From the NCBI RefSeq assembly GCF_016907355.1, contig NZ_JAFBBW010000001.1, positions 930,001 to 994,000 on the forward strand: a stretch of DNA of 64,000 nt. The letters run 5' to 3'. This DNA comes from Agromyces aurantiacus (GTDB lineage Bacteria; Actinomycetota; Actinomycetes; Actinomycetales; Microbacteriaceae). This document shows, in pieces, positions 42,186 to 50,612 of this stretch (position 1 is the first letter of the stretch; the number at the start of each line of letters is the position of its first letter). The notes under the pieces were generated by a model. It saw only the letters and a program-made list of their open reading frames with translations. It had not been told where the DNA came from and searched no databases. The translations under genes and the position numbers were made by a program.

Positions 42186-43679
42186 TCACGCGACGCTGCG
42201 CAACGCCTCAGCGGGGCGCAACCGGCTGGCGCGCCATCCGCCGATCGCGCCGGCGAGGAGGCCGCCGAGCACCGCGAGCCCGACCGCGAGGGCGACCACC
42301 GAGACGGTCACCGGCGCGCTGAGCACGACCTCGGTCGACTGCGCGGTGTCGAAAGGCGCGCCGCCGCCGGCGAACCCGCCACCCATCGGGCCGGCCGCCG
42401 CCGCGGCATCCGGCGTCGACGTGGTCGCGAGGGTCGGCGCGATCGCGTTGACGATCGCGATGCCCGCGAAGCCGAGCACGAGGCCGGCGGCGCCGCCGAT
42501 GAGACCCTGCACGAGCGACTCGCCCGCGACCTGGCCGGTGATGCGGCGATTCGACCAGCCGATCGCCTTGAGCGTGCCGAACTCGCGCGTGCGACGGGTG
42601 ACGCCCTGGATGGTGAACAGGATCGCGATGAGGAACGCGGCGGCGAGCACCGCGACCGAGAGCCACAGTCCGAGGCTCGTGATGAGCTGGCTGGCGCTCC
42701 CGAGCGAGCCCGAGACCGAGGCCGCGAGGTCCTCCTGGGTGCTCACCTGCTGGTCGGGCAGCGCCGCCTCGAGATCGTTCTTCACTGCGGAGATGACCTC
42801 GGCCGACTCGGCCTGCACGGAGATGTCGGAGACCTGCCCCTCGAGGCCCGAGAGGGCCTGGGCGACGTCGAGCGGGATGTAGGCGTTCGACGCGGTCGTC
42901 GCGTCGGCCGACGTCGAGGCGACGATGCCGACCACCTCGAACCCCGTCCCGCCGAGGTCGACGGTGTCGCCCACGGCGAGGCCCTCGCTCGTCGCGTACG
43001 TCTCGTCGAGCACGACGACGTCCTGTCCGGCGTCGCCGGCGTCGAGGCCGCGGCCCTCGACGAGTTCCACCGCGCTGAGCGGGCCGACCGCGTCCGCGGC
43101 CGGGTCGACGCCGGTGACGGTCGTGCTCGACACGTCGAACGCGCCGCCGCCGAAGCTGCGCCCGCCGGTGTCGCCCTCACCGGGCGCGGGCATCGTGGTG
43201 TCGCCGGTCGCGCCATCCGTCGCGCCGCCCTCGTCGGTCGGCGGGGCCGGGAGCTCACCGTCGAAGGTGACGTTGTTCAGGCTGAGGGTCGCGGATGCCG
43301 CGGCCACACCGTCGACGCCCCGCACCGTCTCGAGGGCCGAGGCGTCGAAGGTCGACGAGCCGGGCCCGGCCGTCAGGCGCGAGTTGCTGAGCTCGGTGGT
43401 CGTGCCGTCCTCGGCGGTGGCGCCGTCGTCCTGCCCGAATTCGAACCGGACGCCGGGGCCGCCCTCGCCCTCGCCCGGCGCGGCGGGCGCCTGGGAGACG
43501 GTGAGGTCGGTTCCGACGCCGTACACGGATTCGAGCACGGCGGCCTGGGCGTCTCGCACGCCGGTCGAGACGGCGTTCACGATCATGACGAGTGCGATGG
43601 CGAGCGCCATGCCGACGGCGACGATCGCGGTCTGCCTGCGGCGTCCGGCCAGCTCGCGGCGGAGGTAGGTGAAGAACAT
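42186..43679 (-). CDS. MacB/FtsX-type ABC exporter permease
   Basis: 497 residues. One N-terminal membrane helix (about 17-39), a large extracytoplasmic MacB_PCD-like domain (about 40-320, Gly/Asp/Thr-rich at 60-170), then three C-terminal helices of the FtsX domain, with the TRRTREFGTLKAIGWSNRRI cytoplasmic loop (about 366-385) and ending WRASRLRPAEALRSV, the family's standard end. ATG at 43679 has GAGGACC upstream. Such exporters carry antimicrobial peptides or lipids and often sit beside a two-component system. Confidence 0.9.
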   Translation of the reverse strand: MFFTYLRRELAGRRRQTAIVAVGMALAIALVMIVNAVSTGVRDAQAAVLESVYGVGTDLTVSQAPAAPGEGEGGPGVRFEFGQDDGATAEDGTTTELSNSRLTAGPGSSTFDASALETVRGVDGVAAASATLSLNNVTFDGELPAPPTDEGGATDGATGDTTMPAPGEGDTGGRSFGGGAFDVSSTTVTGVDPAADAVGPLSAVELVEGRGLDAGDAGQDVVVLDETYATSEGLAVGDTVDLGGTGFEVVGIVASTSADATTASNAYIPLDVAQALSGLEGQVSDISVQAESAEVISAVKNDLEAALPDQQVSTQEDLAASVSGSLGSASQLITSLGLWLSVAVLAAAFLIAILFTIQGVTRRTREFGTLKAIGWSNRRITGQVAGESLVQGLIGGAAGLVLGFAGIAIVNAIAPTLATTSTPDAAAAAGPMGGGFAGGGAPFDTAQSTEVVLSAPVTVSVVALAVGLAVLGGLLAGAIGGWRASRLRPAEALRSVA

Positions 43680-43861
43680 GCGGGGTCCTCGGGGTCTGCG
43701 GGCGCCCACCGGGTGATGGGCTCGACCAGGACGCTAGGAAGCCGCGCTGTGGCTGCGCGGTGCCGGAGCTATGCCTCCGGTATGAGCGGCCGGGGATCGT
43801 CGTCATTGCCGGGACACAGCGGGCATCCGACCAGTCCATAGGAAACTCACAGGGCCGAGCG

Positions 43862-43867
43862 CATACT
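43862..43867 (+). promoter_or_regulatory. Possible -10 box of the two-component operon
   Basis: CATACT ends seven bases before the response-regulator ATG at 43875, which has no Shine-Dalgarno; no clear -35. In the same 195-bp gap, CCGGAG-N6-CTCCGG (43762-43779) is a possible operator. Confidence 0.3.
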
Positions 43868-43874
43868 CGGAACC

Positions 43875-44630
43875 ATGACCAGTCTTCCCGGAGCCGGCAC
43901 CGGCACCGCGCAGCGCCCGCAGATCGCCAAGGCCGACGGCAGTGCCGTCCGGGTGCTCGTCGTCGACGACGAGAACTCGCTGACCGACCTGCTCAAGATG
44001 GCCCTGCGCTACGAGGGCTGGGAGGTGCGGACGGCCTCCGACGGGTTCGGCGCGGTGCGCGTGGCACGCGAGTTCCGCCCGGATGCGATCGTGCTCGACA
44101 TCATGCTGCCCGACATCGACGGGCTCGAGGTGCTCCAGCGCGTGCGCGCCGACGGCGCCGAGACGCCCGTGCTCTTCCTCACCGCGAAGGACTCCCTGGA
44201 CGACCGCATCGCCGGGCTCACGGCCGGCGGCGACGACTACGTCACCAAGCCGTTCAGCCTCGAGGAGGTCGTCGCGCGGCTGCGCGGCCTCATCCGCCGC
44301 TCGACCCTGACGCTCGCGCAGGCGAAGGACCCGGTGCTGCGCGTCGGCGACCTCTCGCTCGACGAGGACTCGTACGAGGTCGAGCGCGACGGCACGCCCA
44401 TCGAGCTGACCGCCACCGAGTTCGAGCTGCTGCGCTTCCTCATGCGCAACCCGCGCCGCGTGCTCTCGAAGGCGCAGATCCTCGACCGCGTGTGGAACTA
44501 CGACTTCGGCGGCAAGGAGTCGGTCGTCGAGCTCTACATCTCCTACCTGCGCAAGAAGATCGATGCGGGCCGGGAGCCCATGATCCACACGGTCCGCGGA
44601 GCGGGCTACATGCTCAAGGCCGCCGGATGA
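43875..44630 (+). CDS. OmpR-family response regulator
   Basis: 251 residues. Receiver domain (about 24-140): VLVVDDENS with acidic pair, phospho-Asp in AIVLDIMLPDIDG (about residue 75), FLTAKDS and DDYVTKPFSLEE (Lys). C-terminal winged helix (about 152-249): TATEFELLRFLMRNPRRVLSK, VVELYISYLRKKID, IHTVRGAGYML. ATGA overlaps the sensor kinase start. Divergent from the MacB-type exporter, its most likely target. Confidence 0.93.
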   Translation: MTSLPGAGTGTAQRPQIAKADGSAVRVLVVDDENSLTDLLKMALRYEGWEVRTASDGFGAVRVAREFRPDAIVLDIMLPDIDGLEVLQRVRADGAETPVLFLTAKDSLDDRIAGLTAGGDDYVTKPFSLEEVVARLRGLIRRSTLTLAQAKDPVLRVGDLSLDEDSYEVERDGTPIELTATEFELLRFLMRNPRRVLSKAQILDRVWNYDFGGKESVVELYISYLRKKIDAGREPMIHTVRGAGYMLKAAG

Positions 44631-46207
44631 CGCGACCCGGCGATCCCGGCCACGCCGCCGCCTCGCGACAGGCCCAGGCCGACGCGACCGCCGGCCGGGT
44701 CCCCGATTCCGCGGCACGGCCGGCGGCTTCGCCGCCGGCTGCCGCTCCGCCGCGCCGTCGCGCGCCCATGACGCTGCGCCGCCGGCTGCTCATCGTGATC
44801 GCGTCGCTCGTCGTGCTCGTCAGCGCGGTCGTGGGGCTCGTGAGCGTCGCCGTCCTGCACAACCAACTCGTCGCGCGCCTCGACGCGCAGCTCGAGCAGA
44901 CCATCGACCGCGCCGGTCGCGCGCTCGACGACCCGGGCGGCCCGCTGCCGATCCCACCCGAGGGCGCCGACGTGCTCCTGCGCCTGCCGGGCCAGCCGCT
45001 CGGCGCGATCGCGGCACTCGTCACCGATCGCGCCGTCCTCTACTCGGGCACGCTCGACCGCGAGGGCGACATCGACGAGCTGTCCGAGGCGGCCGGCGCG
45101 ACCATCGCGTCGATCCCCACCGACCGCAAGCCAGTCACGGTCGAGCTCGACGAGCTCGGTGAGTACCGGGCCATCGCCGCTCCCACGAACGGCGGGTACT
45201 CCTTCGTCGTGGCCTTCCCGCTCGCCGAGGTGAACGCCACCACCACGCAGCTCGCGATCACGATCGCCGTCGTCGCGCTCGCCGGGCTCGCCGGCGCGCT
45301 GGCGCTCGGCGCGGTCACGGTGCGCCGAGCGCTGCAGCCCCTCGACCGGGTGACCGAGACCGCGACCCTCGTCTCCGAGCTGCCCCTCGCGCGCGGCGAC
45401 GTCGAGCTGCCCGACCGGGTGCCCGTCGACGACGAGCGCACCGAGGTGGGCCGGCTCGCGACGGCCTTCAATCGCATGCTCGGGCACGTCTCCACCTCCC
45501 TCTCGGCGCGCGAGCAGTCGGAGCGCAAGGTGCGCCGGTTCGTCGCCGACGCGAGCCACGAGCTGCGCACGCCGCTTGCGTCGATCCGCGGTTACTCGGA
45601 GCTCACGCGCCTGCACGGCGGCGAGCTGCCGGCCGACGTCGTGCACGCGCTCGGCCGCATCGAGTCGGAGTCGCTGCGCATGACCGAGCTCGTGGAGGAC
45701 CTCCTCCTGCTCGCCCGGCTCGACGAGGGCCGGGAGCTCCGCCGCGACCGGGTCGACCTCCGGCAGCTCGTCGTCGACGCGGTGGGCGACGCCCAGGTCG
45801 CGGGCCCCGAGCACGACTGGCGCGTGGCCGTGCCGGACGGCGACGTGATGATCACGGGCGACCGGTCGCGGCTGCACCAGGTCGTCGCGAACCTGCTCGC
45901 GAACGCGCGCGTGCACACGCCCGAGGGCACGAAGGTCGTCGTGCGGCTGCAGCAGCTGGCGGCGACGGATGGCACGGGGCCGCGCGCCCGCGTGACGGTC
46001 GCCGACGACGGGCCCGGCATCGACCCCGCGGTGCGGGCGACGATGTTCGAACGGTTCGCGCGCGGCGACGCGTCGCGCTCCCGCCGCGCGGGCAGCACGG
46101 GCCTCGGGCTCGCGATCGTGAACGCAGTGGTCGAGGCGCACCATGGCACCGTCGGCGTCGAGAGCGAGCCGGGCCGCACCGAGTTCACGGTCGACCTGCC
46201 CGCCTGA
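44627..46207 (+). CDS. Sensor histidine kinase
   Basis: 526 residues. A Pro/Ala-rich N-terminal tail (1-47), helix 1 (about 53-76), an extracytoplasmic sensor (about 77-205), helix 2 (about 208-230), HAMP linker, H-box ASHELRTPLASIRGY (about 308-322), N-box NLLANARVHTPEG (about 422-434), G1 DDGPGIDP and G2 GSTGLGLAIV. ATG at 44627 overlaps the regulator stop; a later ATG at 44768 would remove the unusual tail and is a possible true start. Phosphorylates the OmpR-type regulator next to it. Confidence 0.92.
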   Translation: MTRPGDPGHAAASRQAQADATAGRVPDSAARPAASPPAAAPPRRRAPMTLRRRLLIVIASLVVLVSAVVGLVSVAVLHNQLVARLDAQLEQTIDRAGRALDDPGGPLPIPPEGADVLLRLPGQPLGAIAALVTDRAVLYSGTLDREGDIDELSEAAGATIASIPTDRKPVTVELDELGEYRAIAAPTNGGYSFVVAFPLAEVNATTTQLAITIAVVALAGLAGALALGAVTVRRALQPLDRVTETATLVSELPLARGDVELPDRVPVDDERTEVGRLATAFNRMLGHVSTSLSAREQSERKVRRFVADASHELRTPLASIRGYSELTRLHGGELPADVVHALGRIESESLRMTELVEDLLLLARLDEGRELRRDRVDLRQLVVDAVGDAQVAGPEHDWRVAVPDGDVMITGDRSRLHQVVANLLANARVHTPEGTKVVVRLQQLAATDGTGPRARVTVADDGPGIDPAVRATMFERFARGDASRSRRAGSTGLGLAIVNAVVEAHHGTVGVESEPGRTEFTVDLPA

Positions 46208-46235
46208 GCCGCGCCCGCCGCGCCATCCGTGCCCG

Positions 46236-46293
46236 CGAGAGTATGCCGAACGCACCGATCCACTCGCGGAACGGTGCGTTCGGCATACTCTCG
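46236..46293. terminator. 22-bp perfect inverted repeat between convergent genes
   Basis: Arms 46236-46257 and 46272-46293 are perfect reverse complements (CGAGAGTATGCCGAACGCAC...), loop 14 bases. It serves both the kinase and the convergent MarR gene as a bidirectional terminator, but is longer and less GC-rich at its base than the other terminators here and may be a dispersed element. Confidence 0.65.
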
Positions 46294-46349
46294 GCGACGC
46301 ACCGGGGCGCTCGGGGCGCGCCCCGGTGCGCAGGCGGCGGCGCGGGCGC

Positions 46350-46856
46350 TCAGTGCGCGGGCGCGCCGTCCTCCGGTGCGGTGTCGCCGGCGAGCACGAC
46401 CTCGTCGGTCAGGCGCCCGAGCAGCCGCGCGAGCCGCTCGACGTCCTCGGCCGACCAGTCGCGCAGCTTGGCGTAGAGCTGCCGCTGCATGCGCGAGCCC
46501 TTCTGCCCGACGCTCTCGATCGCCTGCTCGGTCGGCTGCACGACCCGCGCGCGCCCGTCGTTCGGGTCGCTGATGACGCTCGCCAGCCCGAGCTGCTCGA
46601 GGTGCTTGACCTGCCGGCTCACGACGCTCTTGTCGATCTCGAGCGCGTCGGCGATCGCGCCAGCATGCATCGGTCCGCGGCGCACGAGGGCGGAGAGGAT
46701 CTTGTAGCCCACCGGCTGCAGGTCGGGGTGGACGGCGGCCGCGGCCTCCTTCCAGACGGCCCGCACCCGGACGAAGAGCAGCCGGAGCTGCTCCTCGACC
46801 GAGGCGATCTCGTCGTCGGTGGCCGTGCGCAGGGCGGGCGCGACGCTGGCGGTCAT
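46350..46856 (-). CDS. MarR family transcriptional regulator
   Basis: 168 residues. MarR winged helix: YKILSALVRRGPMHAGAIADALEIDKSVVSRQVKHLEQLGL (about 51-92) and wing DPNDGRARVVQPT (about 97-109), flanked by dimerisation helices. ATG at 46856. The TAGGAT -10 six bases upstream contains the stop codon of the MFS gene, so this regulator can be made from its own leaderless promoter or by read-through. Likely represses the MFS pump at GTTGAC/GTCAAC. Confidence 0.88.
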   Translation of the reverse strand: MTASVAPALRTATDDEIASVEEQLRLLFVRVRAVWKEAAAAVHPDLQPVGYKILSALVRRGPMHAGAIADALEIDKSVVSRQVKHLEQLGLASVISDPNDGRARVVQPTEQAIESVGQKGSRMQRQLYAKLRDWSAEDVERLARLLGRLTDEVVLAGDTAPEDGAPAH

Positions 46857-46862
46857 GCGGCG

Positions 46863-46868
46863 ATCCTA
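46863..46868 (-). promoter_or_regulatory. Leaderless -10 box overlapping the MFS stop codon
   Basis: TAGGAT on the minus strand; its first three bases are the MFS stop, and it ends six bases before the MarR ATG. Same geometry as at 15964-15969. Confidence 0.45.
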
Positions 46869-48659
46869 GTTCCCGGCGGGTCCGGCGCCGCCGCCGCGCC
46901 CCGCGGGCTCGGGCACCTCGATCGAGCCGGTCGCGGCGTCGTGCACGAGGCCGACGGGGCGCAGGGCGACGGATGCCGCGGCCGTGTCGATCACGGCATC
47001 CTCGGCGTCCTCGAGCTCGCGCACGTGCTCGGCGTGCCGCTCCGCGCGGGCCGCCGCCGCGGCATCCGGCGTCTCGGCCTTCGCGCGCTGGATGGCGTTC
47101 TGCGTGCCCAGGCCGATGTTGGGCAGGAAGGCGACCGCGACGAGCGTCACCATCGCGAGCGGCACGGCGGCGAGGAACACGCTGCCGACGCCGGTGCCGT
47201 ACGCCGACTCGACGATCACGCGCAGGAAGTCGGGGAGCTGGCTGATCTGGGGGATGGTGCCGCCGCCGAGCGTCTGAGCGGCCTCGAGCTGCTGCTCGGG
47301 CGGGAGCCCGCCGATGCCCTCCTTGATGGAGTCGGCCACGACGGTGCCGAGGATCGAGCCCATGACGGCGACGCCGACCGTGCCGCCGAGGCTGCGGAAG
47401 AACGTGACCGCGCTCGTGGCGACGCCCAGGTTCTTCACCTCGGCGGTGTTCTGCACGACGAGCACGAGGTTCTGCATGAGCATGCCGACGCCGGCGCCGA
47501 GCACGAACATCGAGATGCCCACGTACCAGAACGGCGTGTCGTAGTGCAGGCGCGACAGGAGCAGGCTGCCGGCGATCATCAGGACGCTGCCCGTGACCAT
47601 GAAGCCCTTCCACTTGCCGCGGCGGCTGACGAGCGCGCCGATCACGGTCGAGGAGACCAGCACGCCGGCCATCATCGGGATGGTGAGCAGGCCGGACTCG
47701 GTCGGGGTCGCGCCGCGCGCGAGCTGCATGTACTGGCTGAGGAACACCGCAGTGCCGAACATCGCGACGCCGACCGAGATCGACGCGATCACCGCGAGGG
47801 TGAACGTGCGGTTCGTGAAGAGGCCGAGCGGGATCACCGGCTCCGTCACGCGGAGCTCGACGACGATCGCGATCGCGAGCAGCAGGACCGCGCCACCCAC
47901 CATGAGCAGGCTCGGGACGGAGATCCAGTCGAAGTCCTTGCCGGCGAAGGTGACCCAGAGCAGCAGGAGCGAGACCCCGGCCGAGATGAGCACGATGCCC
48001 ACGTAGTCGATCGAGACCTTGGTCTTCGGACGGGTGGGCAGGTGCAGCGTGCGCTGCAGGAGCACGAGCGCGACGACCGCGATGGGCAGGCCCACGAAGA
48101 AGTTCCAGCGCCAACCGAGCGTGTCGGTGATCACGCCGCCGAGCAGCGGGCCGCCGACCGTCGCGACGGCCATGACCGCGCCGAAGAGGCCGGCGTACTT
48201 GCCGCGCTCACGCGGGCTGATGATGTCGGCCATGACGATCTGGCTGAGCGCGGCGAGGCCGCCCGCGCCGATGCCCTGGAACACGCGCATCGTGATGAGG
48301 GTGCCGGTGTCCTGCGAGAAGCCGGCGACGGCCGACGCGACCACGAAGATGACGAGCGCGAGCTGGAGGAGCAGCTTGCGGTTGAAGAGGTCGGCGAGCT
48401 TGCCCCAGATCGGAGTCGAGACGGTGGTCGCGAGCAGGGTCGCCGTCACGACCCACGTGAAGGCGGACTGGTCGCCCTGGAGGTCGGAGATGATGAGCGG
48501 CAGCGAGGTGCCGACGACGGTCGAGGCGAGCATCGACACGAACATGCCGAGCAGCAGGCCCGAGAGCGCGGTGAGGACCTCGCGATGGGTCATGCCGTTG
48601 TCGGAGAGCGCGGCGGGCGCCGCTTGCTTGGGTGCGCGGGTGCGCGAGGCGTTGGCCAT
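46866..48659 (-). CDS. DHA2-family drug-efflux MFS transporter (EmrB/QacA type)
   Basis: 597 residues with about 14 membrane helices, the DHA2 topology. Motif C-like GLFGAVMAVATVGGPLLGGVI (about 160-180) and motif A GKLADLFNRKLLL (about 85-97) are present. A long cytoplasmic C-terminal tail (about 520-597, Ala/Glu-rich) is beyond the usual length. Exports drugs or toxic metabolites by proton antiport. ATG at 48659 has CAGGAG upstream and a textbook promoter with a MarR-type operator. Confidence 0.92.
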   Translation of the reverse strand: MANASRTRAPKQAAPAALSDNGMTHREVLTALSGLLLGMFVSMLASTVVGTSLPLIISDLQGDQSAFTWVVTATLLATTVSTPIWGKLADLFNRKLLLQLALVIFVVASAVAGFSQDTGTLITMRVFQGIGAGGLAALSQIVMADIISPRERGKYAGLFGAVMAVATVGGPLLGGVITDTLGWRWNFFVGLPIAVVALVLLQRTLHLPTRPKTKVSIDYVGIVLISAGVSLLLLWVTFAGKDFDWISVPSLLMVGGAVLLLAIAIVVELRVTEPVIPLGLFTNRTFTLAVIASISVGVAMFGTAVFLSQYMQLARGATPTESGLLTIPMMAGVLVSSTVIGALVSRRGKWKGFMVTGSVLMIAGSLLLSRLHYDTPFWYVGISMFVLGAGVGMLMQNLVLVVQNTAEVKNLGVATSAVTFFRSLGGTVGVAVMGSILGTVVADSIKEGIGGLPPEQQLEAAQTLGGGTIPQISQLPDFLRVIVESAYGTGVGSVFLAAVPLAMVTLVAVAFLPNIGLGTQNAIQRAKAETPDAAAAARAERHAEHVRELEDAEDAVIDTAAASVALRPVGLVHDAATGSIEVPEPAGRGGGAGPAGN

Positions 48660-48675
48660 GGAACTCCTGAAGATC

Positions 48676-48718
48676 GTTGACGAGTGTCAACTATACGTAA
48701 CTGCTGGACTATGGTCAA
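48676..48718 (-). promoter_or_regulatory. Promoter and MarR operator of the DHA2 pump
   Basis: Minus strand TTGACC -35 (48713-48718), 17-bp spacer, TATAGT -10 (48690-48695). GTTGAC-N4-GTCAAC (48676-48691) is a perfect palindrome that overlaps the -10 end and start site; a third half-site GTCAAC overlaps the -35. Confidence 0.75.
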
Positions 48719-48801
48719 CTATTCCCTTGGCGCTGAGAGCGGATGGCGCGCCCGCGCGCCGCCCGTCACGGCCGCGATTTGGCGGCGCTCGCGCCATCCG
48801 T

Positions 48802-48960
48802 TACCCTTGACGGAGCCGAAGACCGCTGGTTGTCGTGCGCCGAAAGGTTCGCGACCGAAGTCTTGCGAATGCAAGTGCCCGCGCAGGTGTGACGAAGACT
48901 TCCCGATCGATTCGGGCCGAGCTCCGCGCAACTGCGCCGGAGCTCTTTTCTTTTCGCTCG
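48802..48960 (+). ncRNA. Ribosomal protein L10 leader
   Basis: The 5' leader of rplJ starts after TACCCT (48802-48807) with TTTGGC 18 bp upstream. It contains GACCGCTGGTTGT and CCGAAAGGTTCGCG, as in L10 leaders, to which L10-L12 binds to repress its own operon. Ends in a U-tract hairpin. Exact ends uncertain; no covariance search was possible. Confidence 0.65.
48919..48956 (+). terminator. Attenuator upstream of rplJ
   Basis: GAGCTCCG (48919-48926) and CGGAGCTC (48938-48945) with an 11-base loop, then TTTTCTTTTC. A true U-tract terminator, rare in this GC-rich window, placed before rplJ, so it probably works as the switch of the L10 leader. Confidence 0.75.
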
Positions 48961-49034
48961 ACGCTCACGAGTTTCCAGCGCTCCCAGGCCGTGCACCGCC
49001 TCCGCGATGCACGTTGAATTCACAAGGAGTGGCC

Positions 49035-49550
49035 ATGGCGAACAAGGAAGCCTCGGTTGCCGAACTCACGAACCTGTTCGAGAGCTCGACCGCCGTTCTG
49101 CTGACCGAATACCGCGGCCTCACTGTTGCGAAGCTCAAGGAGCTGCGCAAGTCCATCAGTGGGGACGCGAGCTACGCCGTGGTGAAGAACACGCTGACGA
49201 AGATCGCGGCCAACAACGCCGGGATCTCCTCGTTCGACGACGAGCTCAAGGGCCCGTCGGCGATCGCGTTCGTGCACGGCGACCCGGTCGCCGTCGCGAA
49301 GTCGCTGCGTGACTTCGCCAAGGCGAACCCCCTCCTCGTGGTCAAGGGCGGCTATTTCGATGGCAAGCCCCTGACCGCCGAAGAGGTAGGCAAGCTCGCC
49401 GACCTCGAGTCCCGCGAAGTGCTGCTGGCGAAGCTCGCCGGCGCCTTCAAGGCCTCGCTGTTCGGAGCCGCATATCTGTTCAACGCACCGCTGTCGAAGG
49501 CCGTTCGCACGGTCGACGCGCTGCGTGAGAAGCAGGAGTCCGCTGCGTAG
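49035..49550 (+). CDS. rplJ: 50S ribosomal protein L10
   Basis: 171 residues, standard size. Base of the ribosomal stalk: binds 23S rRNA and carries L7/L12 dimers on its C-terminal helix. Family blocks: [50 protein letters not shown] (about 49-65) and a [20 protein letters not shown] helix. ATG at 49035 has AAGGAG 7 nt upstream. rplL follows after 49 bp; rpoB is not next, unlike in many bacteria. Confidence 0.97.
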   Translation: MANKEASVAELTNLFESSTAVLLTEYRGLTVAKLKELRKSISGDASYAVVKNTLTKIAANNAGISSFDDELKGPSAIAFVHGDPVAVAKSLRDFAKANPLLVVKGGYFDGKPLTAEEVGKLADLESREVLLAKLAGAFKASLFGAAYLFNAPLSKAVRTVDALREKQESAA

Positions 49551-49599
49551 GCGCGAGCCTCTCAAGCGGTGAGTAACCAACACATCTAAGGAGAAAATC

Positions 49600-49989
49600 A
49601 TGGCGAAGCTGTCCACTGAGGAGCTGCTCGAGCAGTTCAAGGGCCTGACCCTCATCGAGCTCTCGGAGTTCGTCAAGGCGTTCGAGGAGACCTTCGAGGT
49701 CACCGCCGCCGCGCCCGTCGCGGTTGCCGCCCCGGCCGCCGGTGGCGCCGGTGCCGCTGCCGAAGAGGTCGAGGAGAAGGACTCCTTCGACGTCGTCCTC
49801 GAGGCTGCCGGCGACAAGAAGATCCAGGTCATCAAGGTCGTCCGCGAGCTCACCTCGCTCGGCCTCGGCGAGGCCAAGGCCGTCGTCGACGGTGCTCCCA
49901 AGGCCGTGCTCGAGGGCGCGAACAAGGAGACCGCCGACAAGGCGAAGGCCGCCCTCGAGGAGGCCGGCGCGACCGTCACCCTCAAGTAA
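49600..49989 (+). CDS. rplL: 50S ribosomal protein L7/L12
   Basis: 129 residues. Stalk protein that recruits translation factors. N-terminal dimerisation domain (1-35, [19 protein letters not shown]), Ala-rich flexible hinge (about 36-58), C-terminal factor-binding domain (about 59-129) with [20 protein letters not shown] and [20 protein letters not shown] at 49600 has AAGGAGAAAATC upstream, the strongest ribosome site in the window, in keeping with its multi-copy need. Confidence 0.98.
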   Translation: MAKLSTEELLEQFKGLTLIELSEFVKAFEETFEVTAAAPVAVAAPAAGGAGAAAEEVEEKDSFDVVLEAAGDKKIQVIKVVRELTSLGLGEAKAVVDGAPKAVLEGANKETADKAKAALEEAGATVTLK

Positions 49990-50044
49990 TGTCGCGCGCT
50001 CACCCGAGCGCCGCAGCTTGAGGTGACCCGCGTCACCTGAACAC

Positions 50045-50085
50045 ACGGATGCCCCGTGCCGATTCGCTCGGCACGGGGCATCCGT
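50045..50085. terminator. Terminator after rplL
   Basis: Seventeen-bp perfect arms (50045-50061, 50069-50085) around a seven-base loop. A second smaller hairpin AGGTGAC/GTCACCT is at 50021-50038. Confidence 0.8.
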
Positions 50086-50134
50086 CGTCTGCGGGCTCGG
50101 TCGTGCTCGGCGGGAGAGATGCATAGACAAGCTA

Positions 50135-50140
50135 TATACT
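50135..50140 (+). promoter_or_regulatory. Leaderless -10 box (TATACT)
   Basis: TATACT ends seven bases before GTG at 50148. ATAG-N5-CTAT lies just upstream (50123-50135) and may be a MarR site. Confidence 0.5.
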
Positions 50141-50147
50141 TCTGCGA

Positions 50148-50612
50148 GTGACATCCGAACCGCTCGAAGACCTCATCGGCGACCTCATCTCGCTGAGCCA
50201 CCGCCTCACTCGCCTCGCCGCGACGAGCACGGGCAGCGCCGAGTCGCCCGCCGTCTGGCGCACGCTCAGCGTGCTGCGCGACCACGGGCCGCTGCGCCTC
50301 GGCGAGCTCGCCCGCGCCAGTCGCGTCAGCCAGCCCACGATGACCAAGCTCATCCACGCGCTCGACGACCGCGGCTGGGTGCGCCGCATCGCGGACCGCG
50401 ACGACGCCCGCGCCTGGCTCATCTCCGCCGACCCGCGCGGGCTCGAGGCCCTGGCCGGATGGCGCCGCGAGCTCGCGCACGCGCTCGCCCCGCGATTCGC
50501 CGACCTCGCAGCCGACGACGTCGCGGCGCTCGCCCGTGCCGCCGACGTGATCCGCGAGCGCCTCGAGCGCGCCGACGCCGAAGCCGACGCGCACGCCGGA
50601 GCCGTCGCGTGA
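50148..50612 (+). CDS. MarR family transcriptional regulator
   Basis: 154 residues. Winged helix with LGELARASRVSQPTMTKLIHAL (recognition region, about 51-72) and wing DRDDARAWLISADP (about 83-96), helices at both ends for dimerisation. GTG at 50148 directly follows a TATACT box, so the mRNA is probably leaderless. Stop overlaps the MFS start (GTGA): a coupled regulator-pump operon. Confidence 0.88.
   Translation: MTSEPLEDLIGDLISLSHRLTRLAATSTGSAESPAVWRTLSVLRDHGPLRLGELARASRVSQPTMTKLIHALDDRGWVRRIADRDDARAWLISADPRGLEALAGWRRELAHALAPRFADLAADDVAALARAADVIRERLERADAEADAHAGAVA

Noticed and set aside
46143..48680. Long plus-strand open frame opposite the DHA2 transporter
   Set aside because: Antisense shadow; the minus strand carries a clear 14-helix MFS protein with promoter and ribosome site.
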